Of a stretch of DNA of 55,953 nucleotides, positions 47,541-55,770 are shown one piece after another; the first letter of the stretch is position 1; the number at the start of each line of letters is the position of its first letter. The translations under genes and the position numbers were made by a program. Below the pieces are notes generated by a model. It ran no database searches, was not told the origin of the DNA, and saw nothing but the letters and a program-made list of their open reading frames with translations. Where the stretch lies: NCBI RefSeq assembly GCF_000463155.2, contig NZ_AWFZ01000016.1:32811-88763 (forward strand), in the 5' to 3' direction. Source of the stretch: Siccibacter turicensis LMG 23730. Its GTDB lineage: Bacteria > Pseudomonadota > Gammaproteobacteria > Enterobacterales > Enterobacteriaceae.

Positions 47541-48002
47541 AAACTTTCTGTATTTCCCATACTGTGCACAATATCGGATCTCAACTTTAGCTATTTCCCA
47601 TACCGACTTTAGCTGTTTCCCATACAAACTTAAGGCGTCTCCCAGAAGAACTTAAGCCATTCCCCATACTAACTTAAGCTGTTTCCCAACAAGATGCCCT
47701 GAGAGCCGCGCCAGGACTGGCCTGGTGAGCTTCTAAAAAGAATTAAAAAGAATAAAAAATATATATAAACTTATTAAAAATATACCTGGGGATAACCGAC
47801 TCGGTGTGGATATATGGGAAATACCTAAAGTAAGTCACCACACCTTACGGTACGCAGGGTTGCATGAAAAATAAGGGCAGAGCCTTCTACAGTGCGCCTG
47901 TGTGAAGTGAATATGGGAAAGGGATAAAGTAGGTATGGGAAACAGCTAAAGTTAAGCGAGTTATCCCCACTATGAGTTATCTGTGGGAAACAGCTTAAGT
48001 TT
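47541..48002. other. Iteron oriV
   Basis: Six iterons in one orientation (consensus AACTTTAGCTRTTTCCCATAC) lie at about 47541, 47583, 47605, 47626, 47649 and 47671. Four in the opposite orientation (TATGGGAAANNGCTAAAGT) lie at about 47813, 47912, 47934 and 47982. Between the groups is an AT-rich stretch (47730-47790) fit for unwinding. DnaA-like boxes are near 47806-47814 (ATATCCACA on minus) and at 47961 (TTATCCCCA). Confidence 0.88.
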
Positions 48003-48131
48003 TACTGGCAGAACTGTGTGAACGCGCAGTATGCATGTATTGTGATATTGCGCTTCCTCACACGTTCGCTCGCTACGCTCGGTCACGTGTTTGCGGCGAG
48101 CACTACAGACATTCGTACACCCCCCCATAAT

Positions 48132-49403
48132 TCACATAATCCTGGCTACAGGTATATCTTTCCAGCGAGTGGTATAGGCCGGCGACAACATCTCACGTTT
48201 CATTTGCCACTCCGGTGCAATTCCCCGACCGGCAAACCACACCCTGCCAGGACCGGTGTGATTTATATTATCCAGTACCTGCATCAGCTCTTTACTGTGT
48301 GGCCGCGGGGGCTGCTCATCAAACAGGTTCAGCTGAGCCACGCCTGTGGAACTGAAATCATTAAGCATCACGCCGGCTTTGGCATACCGGTGGCCATCTC
48401 GCCAGATGCGCTCCAGCGCCGCTACAGCGGCCGCAATAATGTCCCGGGTGTCCTGGGTAGCCGTCAGCAGCTTCTCGCTGGCCACGTTGCTGTAATACGG
48501 CTCGTTTACCGCGAAGGGTGAGGACTTGATAAATACAGATATGTGCCGGCAGAACTGGCGCTCCCCACGTAGTTTCTCTGCAGCGCGTTCAGCGTACTGG
48601 CAGACGGCCTGCCGCATAGCTTCAAAAGTAACGATTTTTTCACCGAAAGACCGGGAGCAGACGATCTGCTGTTTTGTGGGGGGCGCTTCTTCCAGGCTGA
48701 TACAGCTTTCACCGGCCAGCTCCCGGACTGTGCGCTCAAGTACCACACTGAAATTTTTTCTGATAAACGTTGGGTTGGCGCGCGCCAGCTGCAGCGCGGT
48801 TGTGATCCCCATAACCCCGAGCTTTATGGCAATGCGTCTGCCCACACCCCAGACTTCCTCCACTGGCTGCAGTGACAACAGTTTTTCTGTTCTGGCCGGG
48901 TTATCGGCAGTCAGGGCCAGCACGCCGCGAAACTGTGGCCACTCTTTCGAGGCCCACTGTGCCGATTTGGCGAGTGTTTTTGTTGGGCCCATTCCCACAC
49001 CGATCGTCATCCGGGTGCAGGCATAAACGTGCTCCCGCAGCTGGCGCCCGAAGTCCTCAAACGCCATGCATCCATCAACGCCCCGCAGGTCGAGGAACAT
49101 CTCATCGATGCTGTACTGTTCAACCCTGGGGGACAAGTCCTCAAGGCACGTCATCACGCGGTTCGACATCGAGGCATATAGCTCGTAATTGCTTGAGAAT
49201 ACATGCAGTTTTTCAGGATAGGTGCCGTTTTTAATCTGGAACCACGGCGCCCCCATCTGCACATACTTCTTCGCTTCACGCGACCGCGCGATACAACACC
49301 CGTCGTTATTACTCAGGATCACCACCGGCTTACCCTTGAGGTCCGGCCGGAACACCTGCTGGGCGCTGGCGTAAAAGGAATTCACGTCTGCAAGGCCGAA
49401 CAT
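48132..49403 (-). CDS. umuC: UmuC-like Y-family DNA polymerase subunit
   Basis: 423 residues. Y-family polymerase: catalytic Asp in LADVNSFYAS, and YSIDEMFLDL with the DE pair; the little-finger and beta-clamp tail contains a QLNLFDE clamp-binding motif. It makes error-prone pol V with processed UmuD. It overlaps the umuD stop by one base. Plasmid relatives are ImpB, MucB and SamB. Confidence 0.94.
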   Translation of the reverse strand: MFGLADVNSFYASAQQVFRPDLKGKPVVILSNNDGCCIARSREAKKYVQMGAPWFQIKNGTYPEKLHVFSSNYELYASMSNRVMTCLEDLSPRVEQYSIDEMFLDLRGVDGCMAFEDFGRQLREHVYACTRMTIGVGMGPTKTLAKSAQWASKEWPQFRGVLALTADNPARTEKLLSLQPVEEVWGVGRRIAIKLGVMGITTALQLARANPTFIRKNFSVVLERTVRELAGESCISLEEAPPTKQQIVCSRSFGEKIVTFEAMRQAVCQYAERAAEKLRGERQFCRHISVFIKSSPFAVNEPYYSNVASEKLLTATQDTRDIIAAAVAALERIWRDGHRYAKAGVMLNDFSSTGVAQLNLFDEQPPRPHSKELMQVLDNINHTGPGRVWFAGRGIAPEWQMKREMLSPAYTTRWKDIPVARIM

Positions 49404-49834
49404 CAGAACATCTCCCTCGGCCGGTGAATGATGTGCGTCACCACGCCAAAGATATCGAGCTCATCCGGATCAGGGTAAATCGGCGGGAAGCTGGCGTTCA
49501 TGGCCAGAAGGGCCAGCCGAGGGCGTAGCTGCAGGCGTTTGACCGTAAATTCTCCTGCCAGGCAGGCCACCACAATATCGCCGTGGTCTGGCCTCTCGGC
49601 GCTGTCCACAACCAGTAAATCTCCGTTGTATAAACTTCCGTCCCGCATACTTTCCCCGCTGGCACGCAGGAAATACGTGGCGCTGCGGTGTCTGACGCAG
49701 TAGTCGTTCAAATCCAGCTCCGCTTCCACATAGTCCTGGGCCGGAGAAGGGAAACCGCACGCAGCCTTATCGGCAAACAAAGGGAAAACCTGCGGCAGGC
49801 AAAGACTGGCAGGCTTGAAGGTCACCAGTTTCAT
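49403..49834 (-). CDS. umuD: UmuD-like self-cleaving protein
   Basis: 143 residues. LexA-like S24 peptidase: cleavage site Cys-Gly in DKAACGFPSP, Ser in ASGESMRDGS and Lys in EFTVKRLQL. RecA-stimulated cleavage gives UmuD', the pol V partner. ATG 49834 gives the family length; a longer frame from 49879 would run through the LexA box. Confidence 0.92.
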   Translation of the reverse strand: MKLVTFKPASLCLPQVFPLFADKAACGFPSPAQDYVEAELDLNDYCVRHRSATYFLRASGESMRDGSLYNGDLLVVDSAERPDHGDIVVACLAGEFTVKRLQLRPRLALLAMNASFPPIYPDPDELDIFGVVTHIIHRPREMF

Positions 49835-49854
49835 TTTTTTTTGACTCTTATTAG

Positions 49855-49870
49855 CTGTATGTATATCCAG
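49855..49870 (-). promoter_or_regulatory. LexA (SOS) box of umuDC
   Basis: CTG-N10-CAG with an AT-rich centre (CTGTATGTATATCCAG), 20 bp before the umuD start. It fits LexA control of the operon. Confidence 0.85.
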
Positions 49871-49971
49871 TATAAGCAACTAAAAACAAAAATGTGAAGA
49901 GTGGATATAAATACTCATTTTAAGAAAAACAGCGTCCACACTGCTAAATGAGTCAAAAATGAATTTTTAAG

Positions 49972-50043
49972 ATACTCATAATGAGTATTTGAAATTGACA
50001 TAAAGGCACTTTGCGTTAATATAGATACTCATTTTGAGTATCT
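49972..50043 (+). promoter_or_regulatory. parM/stbB promoter and operator-centromere
   Basis: TTGACA (49995-50000) and TAATAT (50017-50022), 16 bp apart, make a strong promoter. Two inverted repeats of the same half-site flank it: ATACTCAT-A-ATGAGTAT (49972-49988) and AGATACTCA-TTT-TGAGTATCT (50023-50043). A further half-site is at about 49910. The right copy overlaps the start region, so the ParR-like protein probably both represses and marks the plasmid here. Confidence 0.8.
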
Positions 50044-50056
50044 AAGGGTGTTCGTT

Positions 50057-51031
50057 ATGCTTAACGTGTATTGTGATGATGGTTCGACCAACGTGAAACT
50101 TGCCTGGTTTGAAGAAGGAAAATTGAAAACGTCCGTAACGCCCAACTCCTTCCGGCACGGCTGGAAAGTCGCAGACTTTGGTTACAGTGCTCTTAATTAC
50201 CAGGTCGGTAATCTTAAATACACCTGGGATGCAGTGAGCCGCGATGCTGTGCCGACCACTAACGTGGAATATCAGTATGGCGATCTGAATCTCATCGCCG
50301 TACATCATGCGCTGCTCAATAGCGGGCTTTCGCCCCAGCCCGTCAGTCTGACAGTGACACTCCCGCTGAGTGAGTTTTACGATCAGGACTGTCAGAAGAA
50401 CGAGCAAAATATCGAGAGAAAGCGTCAGAACCTTCTGCGTGACCTCACCGTGAATAAGCGTGAACGTTTTCAGATAGCTGATGTGACTGTTTTGCCCGAG
50501 TCACTGCCGGCAGGTTTCAGCCGGCTGGCTCAGCTGAAACCTGGCTCATCGGAAACCACACTGATTATTGATCTGGGAGGAACTACCCTTGATGCCTGTG
50601 TAATCGTTGGTCAGTTTGAGGATATCAGCGCTGTACACGGTAATCCGGGTATCGGGGTATCAATGGTGACTCGTGCGGCTCAGGCAGCACTGCGTGTGGC
50701 TGAAAGTGAAACGAGTCCGCTGGTTGCAGACAACGTGATCCAGAAACGTAAAGATCGTGCATTTCTGAGCAGCATCATTAATGATGGTGACCAAATTCAG
50801 TACGTTATCAAAAAAATTGACGAAGCAATTTCCACCCTGGGTGCGCAGGTTGTCAGCGAGCTTGCGCGGTACCGCAGCGTTAACCGTATTTTTCTGGTTG
50901 GCGGCGGCGCCGTGCTTATCGAAGACGCTGTCCGGGAGGCATGGCCGATCGCAGCTGAGCGGATAGAAATAATCCATGAGCCGCAGCTGGCACTGGCCAG
51001 AGAAATTGCCTTGTACCGAAGCGAGGTCTGA
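50057..51031 (+). CDS. parM: ParM/StbA actin-like segregation ATPase
   Basis: 324 residues. ParM family: CDDGSTNVKLAW (phosphate 1), LIIDLGGTTLDACVI (phosphate 2) and IFLVGGGAVL (adenosine motif). It polymerises to push plasmid copies apart. ATG 50057 is chosen, with AAGGG eight bases upstream; a GTG at 50048 would add three residues. Confidence 0.93.
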   Translation: MLNVYCDDGSTNVKLAWFEEGKLKTSVTPNSFRHGWKVADFGYSALNYQVGNLKYTWDAVSRDAVPTTNVEYQYGDLNLIAVHHALLNSGLSPQPVSLTVTLPLSEFYDQDCQKNEQNIERKRQNLLRDLTVNKRERFQIADVTVLPESLPAGFSRLAQLKPGSSETTLIIDLGGTTLDACVIVGQFEDISAVHGNPGIGVSMVTRAAQAALRVAESETSPLVADNVIQKRKDRAFLSSIINDGDQIQYVIKKIDEAISTLGAQVVSELARYRSVNRIFLVGGGAVLIEDAVREAWPIAAERIEIIHEPQLALAREIALYRSEV

Positions 51032-51033
51032 CT

Positions 51034-51690
51034 GTGCCAGCCGGCAAATACTCCTACTATCTTCACAATGATGACCGGACAGATATGCTTGTTGCCGGCA
51101 CCATTGAGACAGTGTCAAAAACCTACCGGGGTGATTTTCTGCGCACGGCCGCTATCTCAGGGGGAGTGCTTTACAGAATTGATTGCCGGTTACCAGCGCT
51201 CATCACCGAGCTTTTTGACGGGCAGCTTCGCGCCGGACAGGTGGAGTGCCTGATGGCTGCACTGACGTGCCAGCCATCAGCGGTAGCCGGTCTGGGTGAT
51301 GCCTCTGTCAGTACGATGCGGCCACCTGAAGGGGAGGAGGGGGAAGGGTATCAGCGCCGCCGGCTGAATCTGCAGTTACCGGAAACGGATATTACCGTAT
51401 CGCTGATCGAAGCGGTGTCCACTCGCCTGCGTGGGCAGATGTTACGCCAGCTTATTACTACGGGTTGCGCACTTCATACCCTGGATGCCCGTCTGCCTCG
51501 TCTGTTGGCCAGCCATCCTGTTCCTCCGCAGGATGTGCGCGAACTGGCGGCATTACTTGCCGGCATGAGCGGCGCCACAATGCCGGTAGCGGGAGCGGTA
51601 CAGGAGCGTGACACGATGAAAACTGACGTTGATACGCTATCAGAGAGCAGTGCCACGACAGTACGCGCAAACATGAAAAAACTTTTGTGA
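51034..51690 (+). CDS. stbB: StbB/ParR-like adaptor with an internal duplication
   Basis: 218 residues from GTG 51034, two bases after parM. Residues 16-77 and 113-174 are clearly related (e.g. IETVSKTYRGDFLRTAAISGGVLYRIDCRLP against IEAVSTRLRGQMLRQLITTGCALHTLDARLP, each cut here), so the usual ~115-residue adaptor has been doubled. It should bind the operator-centromere and cap ParM filaments. The linker is Glu/Gly-rich (PPEGEEGEGY). Confidence 0.8.
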   Translation: MPAGKYSYYLHNDDRTDMLVAGTIETVSKTYRGDFLRTAAISGGVLYRIDCRLPALITELFDGQLRAGQVECLMAALTCQPSAVAGLGDASVSTMRPPEGEEGEGYQRRRLNLQLPETDITVSLIEAVSTRLRGQMLRQLITTGCALHTLDARLPRLLASHPVPPQDVRELAALLAGMSGATMPVAGAVQERDTMKTDVDTLSESSATTVRANMKKLL

Positions 51691-51700
51691 GGAGCAATGA

Positions 51701-51958
51701 ATGGGATCGTTAACCCGTAAAGCTCAGAAATTTATTGCCGGAAAATTGCGTCAGTCGGGCGTTCCTGAGCGTGAATTGCAGAATCGCGTGAAGAAGATAG
51801 GGCGAGGTCTGCTGCTGACCAGTATTTTACTGATAGTGCCACTGGTGATTATTGACGATGTTCCACTGGCAATGAAGATCGGGCTGCAGCTGGGGTATGC
51901 GCTGCTGATGTGTGCCGGTTTGCTGCTCGCATTTGATGAAGAAAAAAATACACGGTAA
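51701..51958 (+). CDS. Small two-helix membrane protein
   Basis: 85 residues. Basic N-terminus (MGSLTRKAQKFIAGKLR), then two membrane helices (about 33-50 and 55-77). It begins 10 bp after stbB with GGAG upstream, and ends at a terminator, so it is third in the parM operon. Function is unknown. Confidence 0.6.
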   Translation: MGSLTRKAQKFIAGKLRQSGVPERELQNRVKKIGRGLLLTSILLIVPLVIIDDVPLAMKIGLQLGYALLMCAGLLLAFDEEKNTR

Positions 51959-51980
51959 CTCTTGTGACCGTGAGAACTTA

Positions 51981-52003
51981 AGCCCGCGCTGCCGGGCTTT
52001 TTT
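51981..52003 (+). terminator. Terminator of the parM operon
   Basis: AGCCCG-CGCTGC-CGGGCT stem followed by a T run. Confidence 0.9.
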
Positions 52004-52129
52004 TATGTCTTTTCGTGCCTGTGATAATCCGTATTTTTAAAGTGAGCCATCACAGTAGCGTACTTGATCCCCTTTCTGCTTTTCCCCGTTGCAGTACTGG
52101 CTCAGTTCTCTCCGTATAACTACAACACT

Positions 52130-52600
52130 GTCAGGACACCGGAGCCCCCTTCGGCTCCCCGAGCGTACCGCCCGGGTCGTCAGCCCTGCTACGGCAGGCG
52201 GCTGCTGCGCACCCGCCAGTCTCCGCCGGACCCCGCTGGGTTCCGGGCCTGCGGCCAGGGTCTGATGGCCGAGGTCAAGGGCATGCAGCCGGCGATGCCG
52301 GCAGCGTTCACCACGCCGGTTTCACCGGCGCTTTAATGACGCCCCGCCGTTCCGACGTGTCGGGTGTGTGCATCCTGTTCATGCGGTGAGGCCATCACCC
52401 TGTTTGTCCTCCCGCGGAGGGCTGTCTGTAGCACCATCCCCGTTCATAAAACAAGGGTAAATGGCACGCCTGCGGCGCCCTTGTTTTCTGCCCGTGGCTG
52501 TCGCTCCCTTGCCCTTTGCCGCGAGAGAACTCACCAGGGAGATGGATTAACCATCCCCGCAGGAGAAAACCAGGATGCACACACAGAAAGTCAAAACCGC
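52130..52600. other. Strongly structured leading-region sequence
   Basis: GC-rich, with many short hairpins (GGAGCC...GGCTCC near 52140; GCCGGCG/CGCCGGC-type repeats 52280-52335; ACAAGGG...CCCTTGT near 52452-52486). No gene is supported. It lies in the leading region, where single-strand promoters or priming sites (Frpo/ssi) are known in other plasmids; that role is a guess. Confidence 0.35.
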
Positions 52601-52719
52601 CGCTCAAGAATCTTCCAGGAAGATGATTTTAAGGGCGTGAGGCATCCCGGCAGGTTAAGCAGAATTTAAAACCGGAATTAAATCACAGTTAATTCACCAA
52701 CGAAAAAGAGGTAATAAAA

Positions 52720-53541
52720 ATGGTCAGTTTTGCATCCCGCTACCGTATGCCGACATCAATTCGTAATAACCGTCCGCTGACAAATGAAGAATTGCAGCGC
52801 ATTGTGCCGAGCGCGTTTTCGGAAGAAAAGCATGATTCACGCTCAGCGCGGTATACTTATATTCCGACCATTACGCTTCTTGAACGTCTGCGTGAAGAAG
52901 GTTTTCAGCCCTATTATGCTACCCAGTCACGCCCGCGTGATATTGAAAAACGTGACTTCACAAAGCATATGTTACGCCTGCGTCGCCATGATCAGATTGA
53001 TGGTTTAGAGGTGCCGGAAATTATATTGCTGAACAGCCATGACGGGTCGAGCAGCTATAAAATGATCCCCGGCATGTTTCGGCAGGTATGCTCAAATGGT
53101 CTGGTTGCATGGAAAAACTTCGGAGAAATCAGTGTCCCGCACAAGGGGGATATTGTCGGGCAGGTTATCGAGGGTGCATTTGAGGTGTTGAAAACCTTTG
53201 ACCAGCTTGAAGGAAATATCGACATGATGAAAAGCGTCCAGCTTAGCCAGCCGGAACAGGAGCTGCTTGCCAGCGCTGCACTGGAATATAAATATGGTGA
53301 TGCGCATATTCCGGTAACAGCCGATCAGGTTTTACGTCATCGTCGCTATGAAGATAATCAGAACGATTTATGGCGCACATTCAACCGTATTCAGGAGAAC
53401 GTTATCAAGGGGGGGCTGTCTGGCAGAACGGCGAAAGGAAAGCGAACCACCACGCGAGAAGTCACCGGCATTGACGGCGATATTAAACTTAATCAGGCGC
53501 TGTGGAAAATGGCGGAAGAGTTCGCAAAGCTGAAGGCTTGA
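52720..53541 (+). CDS. DUF932 family protein (YafZ/YfjQ-like)
   Basis: 273 residues, the same length as E. coli YafZ and YfjQ. DUF932 core: ITLLERLREEGFQPYYATQSRPRDIEK (in two parts), MLRLRR, PGMFRQVCSNGLV and a helical C-terminus. The function is not known; homologues are common on plasmids and prophage-like islands. AGAGGT precedes the ATG. It is alone between a long leader and a terminator. Confidence 0.85.
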   Translation: MVSFASRYRMPTSIRNNRPLTNEELQRIVPSAFSEEKHDSRSARYTYIPTITLLERLREEGFQPYYATQSRPRDIEKRDFTKHMLRLRRHDQIDGLEVPEIILLNSHDGSSSYKMIPGMFRQVCSNGLVAWKNFGEISVPHKGDIVGQVIEGAFEVLKTFDQLEGNIDMMKSVQLSQPEQELLASAALEYKYGDAHIPVTADQVLRHRRYEDNQNDLWRTFNRIQENVIKGGLSGRTAKGKRTTTREVTGIDGDIKLNQALWKMAEEFAKLKA

Positions 53542-53546
53542 CATTA

Positions 53547-53571
53547 AGCCGCTCTGATGAGCGGCTTTTTA
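53547..53571. terminator. Terminator after the DUF932 gene
   Basis: AGCCGCT-CTGATG-AGCGGCT with a T run on the plus strand; the last bases overlap the end of the convergent transglycosylase gene. Confidence 0.9.
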
Positions 53572-54108
53572 TTTTCCATTATTTAATGTGGGTTTCTCCG
53601 GTAAACCCTGCACAGGTCCGCTTGCGGTCGATAATGCAAGCCGCTCACCCGTGATGTTTTTTTGAGCCAGCAGAACGCGATAAATCCGCCTGATATGATC
53701 CGCATAGTTGCGGCGCGTCTTGATGAGTTCAATTTTGGGCCCGGCATTATAAATCCCGACACTGTCCCAGTTCCTGCCGTATGAATTGAAATTCTTCGCT
53801 AATACCCACGCGCCTGTGTACACGCATATGCACGGCTCTTTTAATAGTCGCTCTCGGGTAATATTAAACTTTTCGAGTTTGCCGTAATGTGAACTGTTGA
53901 TCTGCATCCCGCATACATCCTCCGATCCATTCGAATTGGCTTTATTGACAGCGTCTGCCTTCAACCGGCTCTCTTTTATGGAAATAGCGACAAGCAGTAA
54001 AGGATCAATGCCGTAATCCCGTCCGGCCTGGTCAAAGCACATCTGAGGAGCGCCAGCGCATGACATTGTAACTCCGAGCATAAGCAGGGGCAGATTATTG
54101 ATTTTCAT
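53569..54108 (-). CDS. Conjugation-associated lytic transglycosylase
   Basis: About 179 residues from ATG 54108, with a signal peptide (MKINNLPLLMLGVTMSCAGA). SLT domain: ISIKESRLKADAVN (catalytic Glu), CGMQINSSHYGKL, AGAWVLAKNF and YNAGP. It is like F ORF169 (P19) and VirB1, which open the cell wall for the transfer machine. It lies between the leading region and oriT and is read away from traM, the same position and direction as in F. Confidence 0.9.
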   Translation of the reverse strand: MKINNLPLLMLGVTMSCAGAPQMCFDQAGRDYGIDPLLLVAISIKESRLKADAVNKANSNGSEDVCGMQINSSHYGKLEKFNITRERLLKEPCICVYTGAWVLAKNFNSYGRNWDSVGIYNAGPKIELIKTRRNYADHIRRIYRVLLAQKNITGERLALSTASGPVQGLPEKPTLNNGK

Positions 54109-54300
54109 ATATCGCTCACTAAAGCCTCTTGAATCGCACCAGGGCGGGCGCATTAAAAAATACCCTTCGCGATCATCTTTATCAAGGTATTCCTTACAAA
54201 CGCGCAGGAAGCGCTTTCTGTGCAGCCCTTCGGGCAGGGCTAAATAAAAAAAGAACACTCAGGCAGGTAATACAAAGCCGCTCTTTACCTAACATATAAA

Positions 54301-54331
54301 ACATCACACCCCACGCAAGACTACGTCTTGC
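54301..54331 (-). other. oriT: oriT nic region, F type
   Basis: On the minus strand the sequence CTTGCGTGGGGTGT then GATG matches the F nic core (TTGCGTGGGGTGT then GGTG). The predicted nick is between 54306 and 54305. An inverted repeat, GCAAGAC-TAC-GTCTTGC (54315-54331), sits at its 5' side as in F-type relaxase sites. The strand sense sends sequence left of 54306 into the recipient first. Confidence 0.85.
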
Positions 54332-54423
54332 AGTTATTATCTGTTGAAACATACACTTATGTTGGAAAAGTTATTGCGGATAGACTGTAATGATGAAAAG
54401 GTGTGTTAATTACCACACATTGA

Positions 54424-54682
54424 AGTGCCTGATTACCACACCTGTTGGTGCCAGAAGAGGCACTGTAAGGTGTGTGGAACGTGTGTTATTATTTAATTCA
54501 GTTAGTTAAAAGGAGTTTACTGCCGAACGGTGCCGGAATGACACACATCACAGTGCCTAACTAACACACCTGTATAACCAAAATTTGATATTGACAGTGC
54601 CGGATTGCCACACCATATTAGCCAGCATAATAATTTGCAAATTTCCGCCTATTCCGCTTAAGCAGTGCCGGATGCAGCACTG
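54424..54682 (+). repeat. Array of AGTGCC-N8-ACACC elements in oriT
   Basis: Elements of about 19 bp, consensus RGTGCCKRAYTNMCACACC, start at 54424, 54529, 54552 and 54596, with a partial copy at 54664. An inverted GGCACT/GGTGTG arrangement lies at 54459-54475. Placement between nic and traM is that of the sbm (TraM) and sby (TraY) sites in F, but the motif is different. Confidence 0.65.
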
Positions 54683-54703
54683 CATGAAATTTCAGGTAAA
54701 ATA

Positions 54704-55096
54704 ATGCCGCGTAAAAACATCTACTTCAAAGATAAAATCGATCGTGAGATAGAAGATATTCTCGAAATTGAAAGGCAAAAGGGCGCTTCGAACGCAGAGA
54801 ATAACTATTCCTCCGTTGTTAATGAACTCGTCAGGCTGGGGCTGATGGTCTATAAATCCAAAGATGAAACGAACAGTTTTGACCTGGAAGGCTTTAGAAG
54901 GGATGTAATCAGGAAAGTCAGCGGGTCCCGCGAAGGGGTGTTGTTGCTCACCGCATTGATCACTGAAATGTATGTTTTGATGAAAGGGCCGGGTTACAGC
55001 AAGACCGTGGACGAGCTGCTGGACTCACATATTTCTGCCATTAATAGCGCCGAGGATGAGGCCGAGTCACACCATTTTGTGATAGACGAAGACTAA
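54704..55096 (+). CDS. traM: TraM-like relaxosome protein
   Basis: 130 residues from ATG 54704. The N-terminus resembles TraM (MPRKNIYFKDKIDREIEDILEI; SSVVNELVRLGLMVY), an RHH-like DNA-binding part, followed by a helical tetramerisation domain and an acidic tail (DEAESHHFVIDED) that would contact the coupling protein TraD. It is diverged from F TraM, but length, layout and place just after oriT agree. Confidence 0.75.
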   Translation: MPRKNIYFKDKIDREIEDILEIERQKGASNAENNYSSVVNELVRLGLMVYKSKDETNSFDLEGFRRDVIRKVSGSREGVLLLTALITEMYVLMKGPGYSKTVDELLDSHISAINSAEDEAESHHFVIDED

Positions 55097-55100
55097 TAAA

Positions 55101-55124
55101 AAAGGCCGGCACACGTGCCGGCCA
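55101..55124. terminator. Terminator between traM and the RHH gene
   Basis: A 9-bp perfect GC-rich stem (55104-55112 with 55115-55123), preceded by A6, so it works best for the minus-strand gene. Confidence 0.8.
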
Positions 55125-55134
55125 TGTGTTTAAA

Positions 55135-55770
55135 CTACTCCTGTTTATCCCACGGAAGCGGCGCTTTCTCCACCTCCGATATCTTCTCTTTCAGAAACCA
55201 CTCGAATGCAATACAGAGCACTTTAAGTGCCTGACCATCCTCGTTCTGGTCAAGTAGCCGACCTGTCAAATAACCCAAAGAATTCATCAGCCGTGTGAGC
55301 ATTTCATCGTTCAGGCTGCGTTTATGGACTCTGGCCATTATTCTGATTTCATCTGCCAGATTTTCCGGGAGCCGCATGCTGTACCCTGATGTTTTACCAG
55401 GAATAAGCACTCGCTCCCCCTCGCGCCACATCCATGCATCCTCATGTTTTGCCTGTTTAGTTCCCTCATCCTGTTCACTGCCACTATTAAAACCAAGTAC
55501 ATCATCGAGCCACTGTTCAAACTTTACAGCCAGTGAAATTAGACGCTCACCCTCTGCCGTGCGTATAACAGGCTTATCTGGCTGGTAATTCAGAGATATT
55601 AATAACCTCGCTATGATTTCATCGTTAACACTTCGCTGGCCCATTCTGGCCAGAACCCGTAATTCCATTAGCAAATTGTCGGGAGCGCGCAGACGCCATT
55701 CCACGGTCTCACCTGCACGGAACTTTCGTGGACGGCCGCGACCTTCCCACATGTTTTCTTTAACTTTCAT
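55135..55770 (-). CDS. Tandem ribbon-helix-helix protein, TraY-like
   Basis: 211 residues from ATG 55770. Two Arc-type RHH units: VEWRLRAPDNLLMELRVLA...GQRSVNDEIIARLL (about 23-60) and YSMRLPENLADEIRIMA...KRSLNDEMLTRLM (about 126-163). TraY of F is also two RHH units in one chain, but shorter and with the units adjacent. Here they are separated by about 65 residues. It is convergent with traM, whereas F traY is codirectional. It may be the TraY relaxosome factor or a regulator of tra. Confidence 0.7.
   Translation of the reverse strand: MKVKENMWEGRGRPRKFRAGETVEWRLRAPDNLLMELRVLARMGQRSVNDEIIARLLISLNYQPDKPVIRTAEGERLISLAVKFEQWLDDVLGFNSGSEQDEGTKQAKHEDAWMWREGERVLIPGKTSGYSMRLPENLADEIRIMARVHKRSLNDEMLTRLMNSLGYLTGRLLDQNEDGQALKVLCIAFEWFLKEKISEVEKAPLPWDKQE

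Noticed and set aside
48018-48521. 167-codon plus-strand frame at the umuC end
   Set aside because: It is antisense to umuC, with His/Pro/Ser-rich shadow composition.
54424-54682. oriT repeats as iterons of a third replicon
   Set aside because: There is no rep gene beside them, and an F-type nic site lies next to them.
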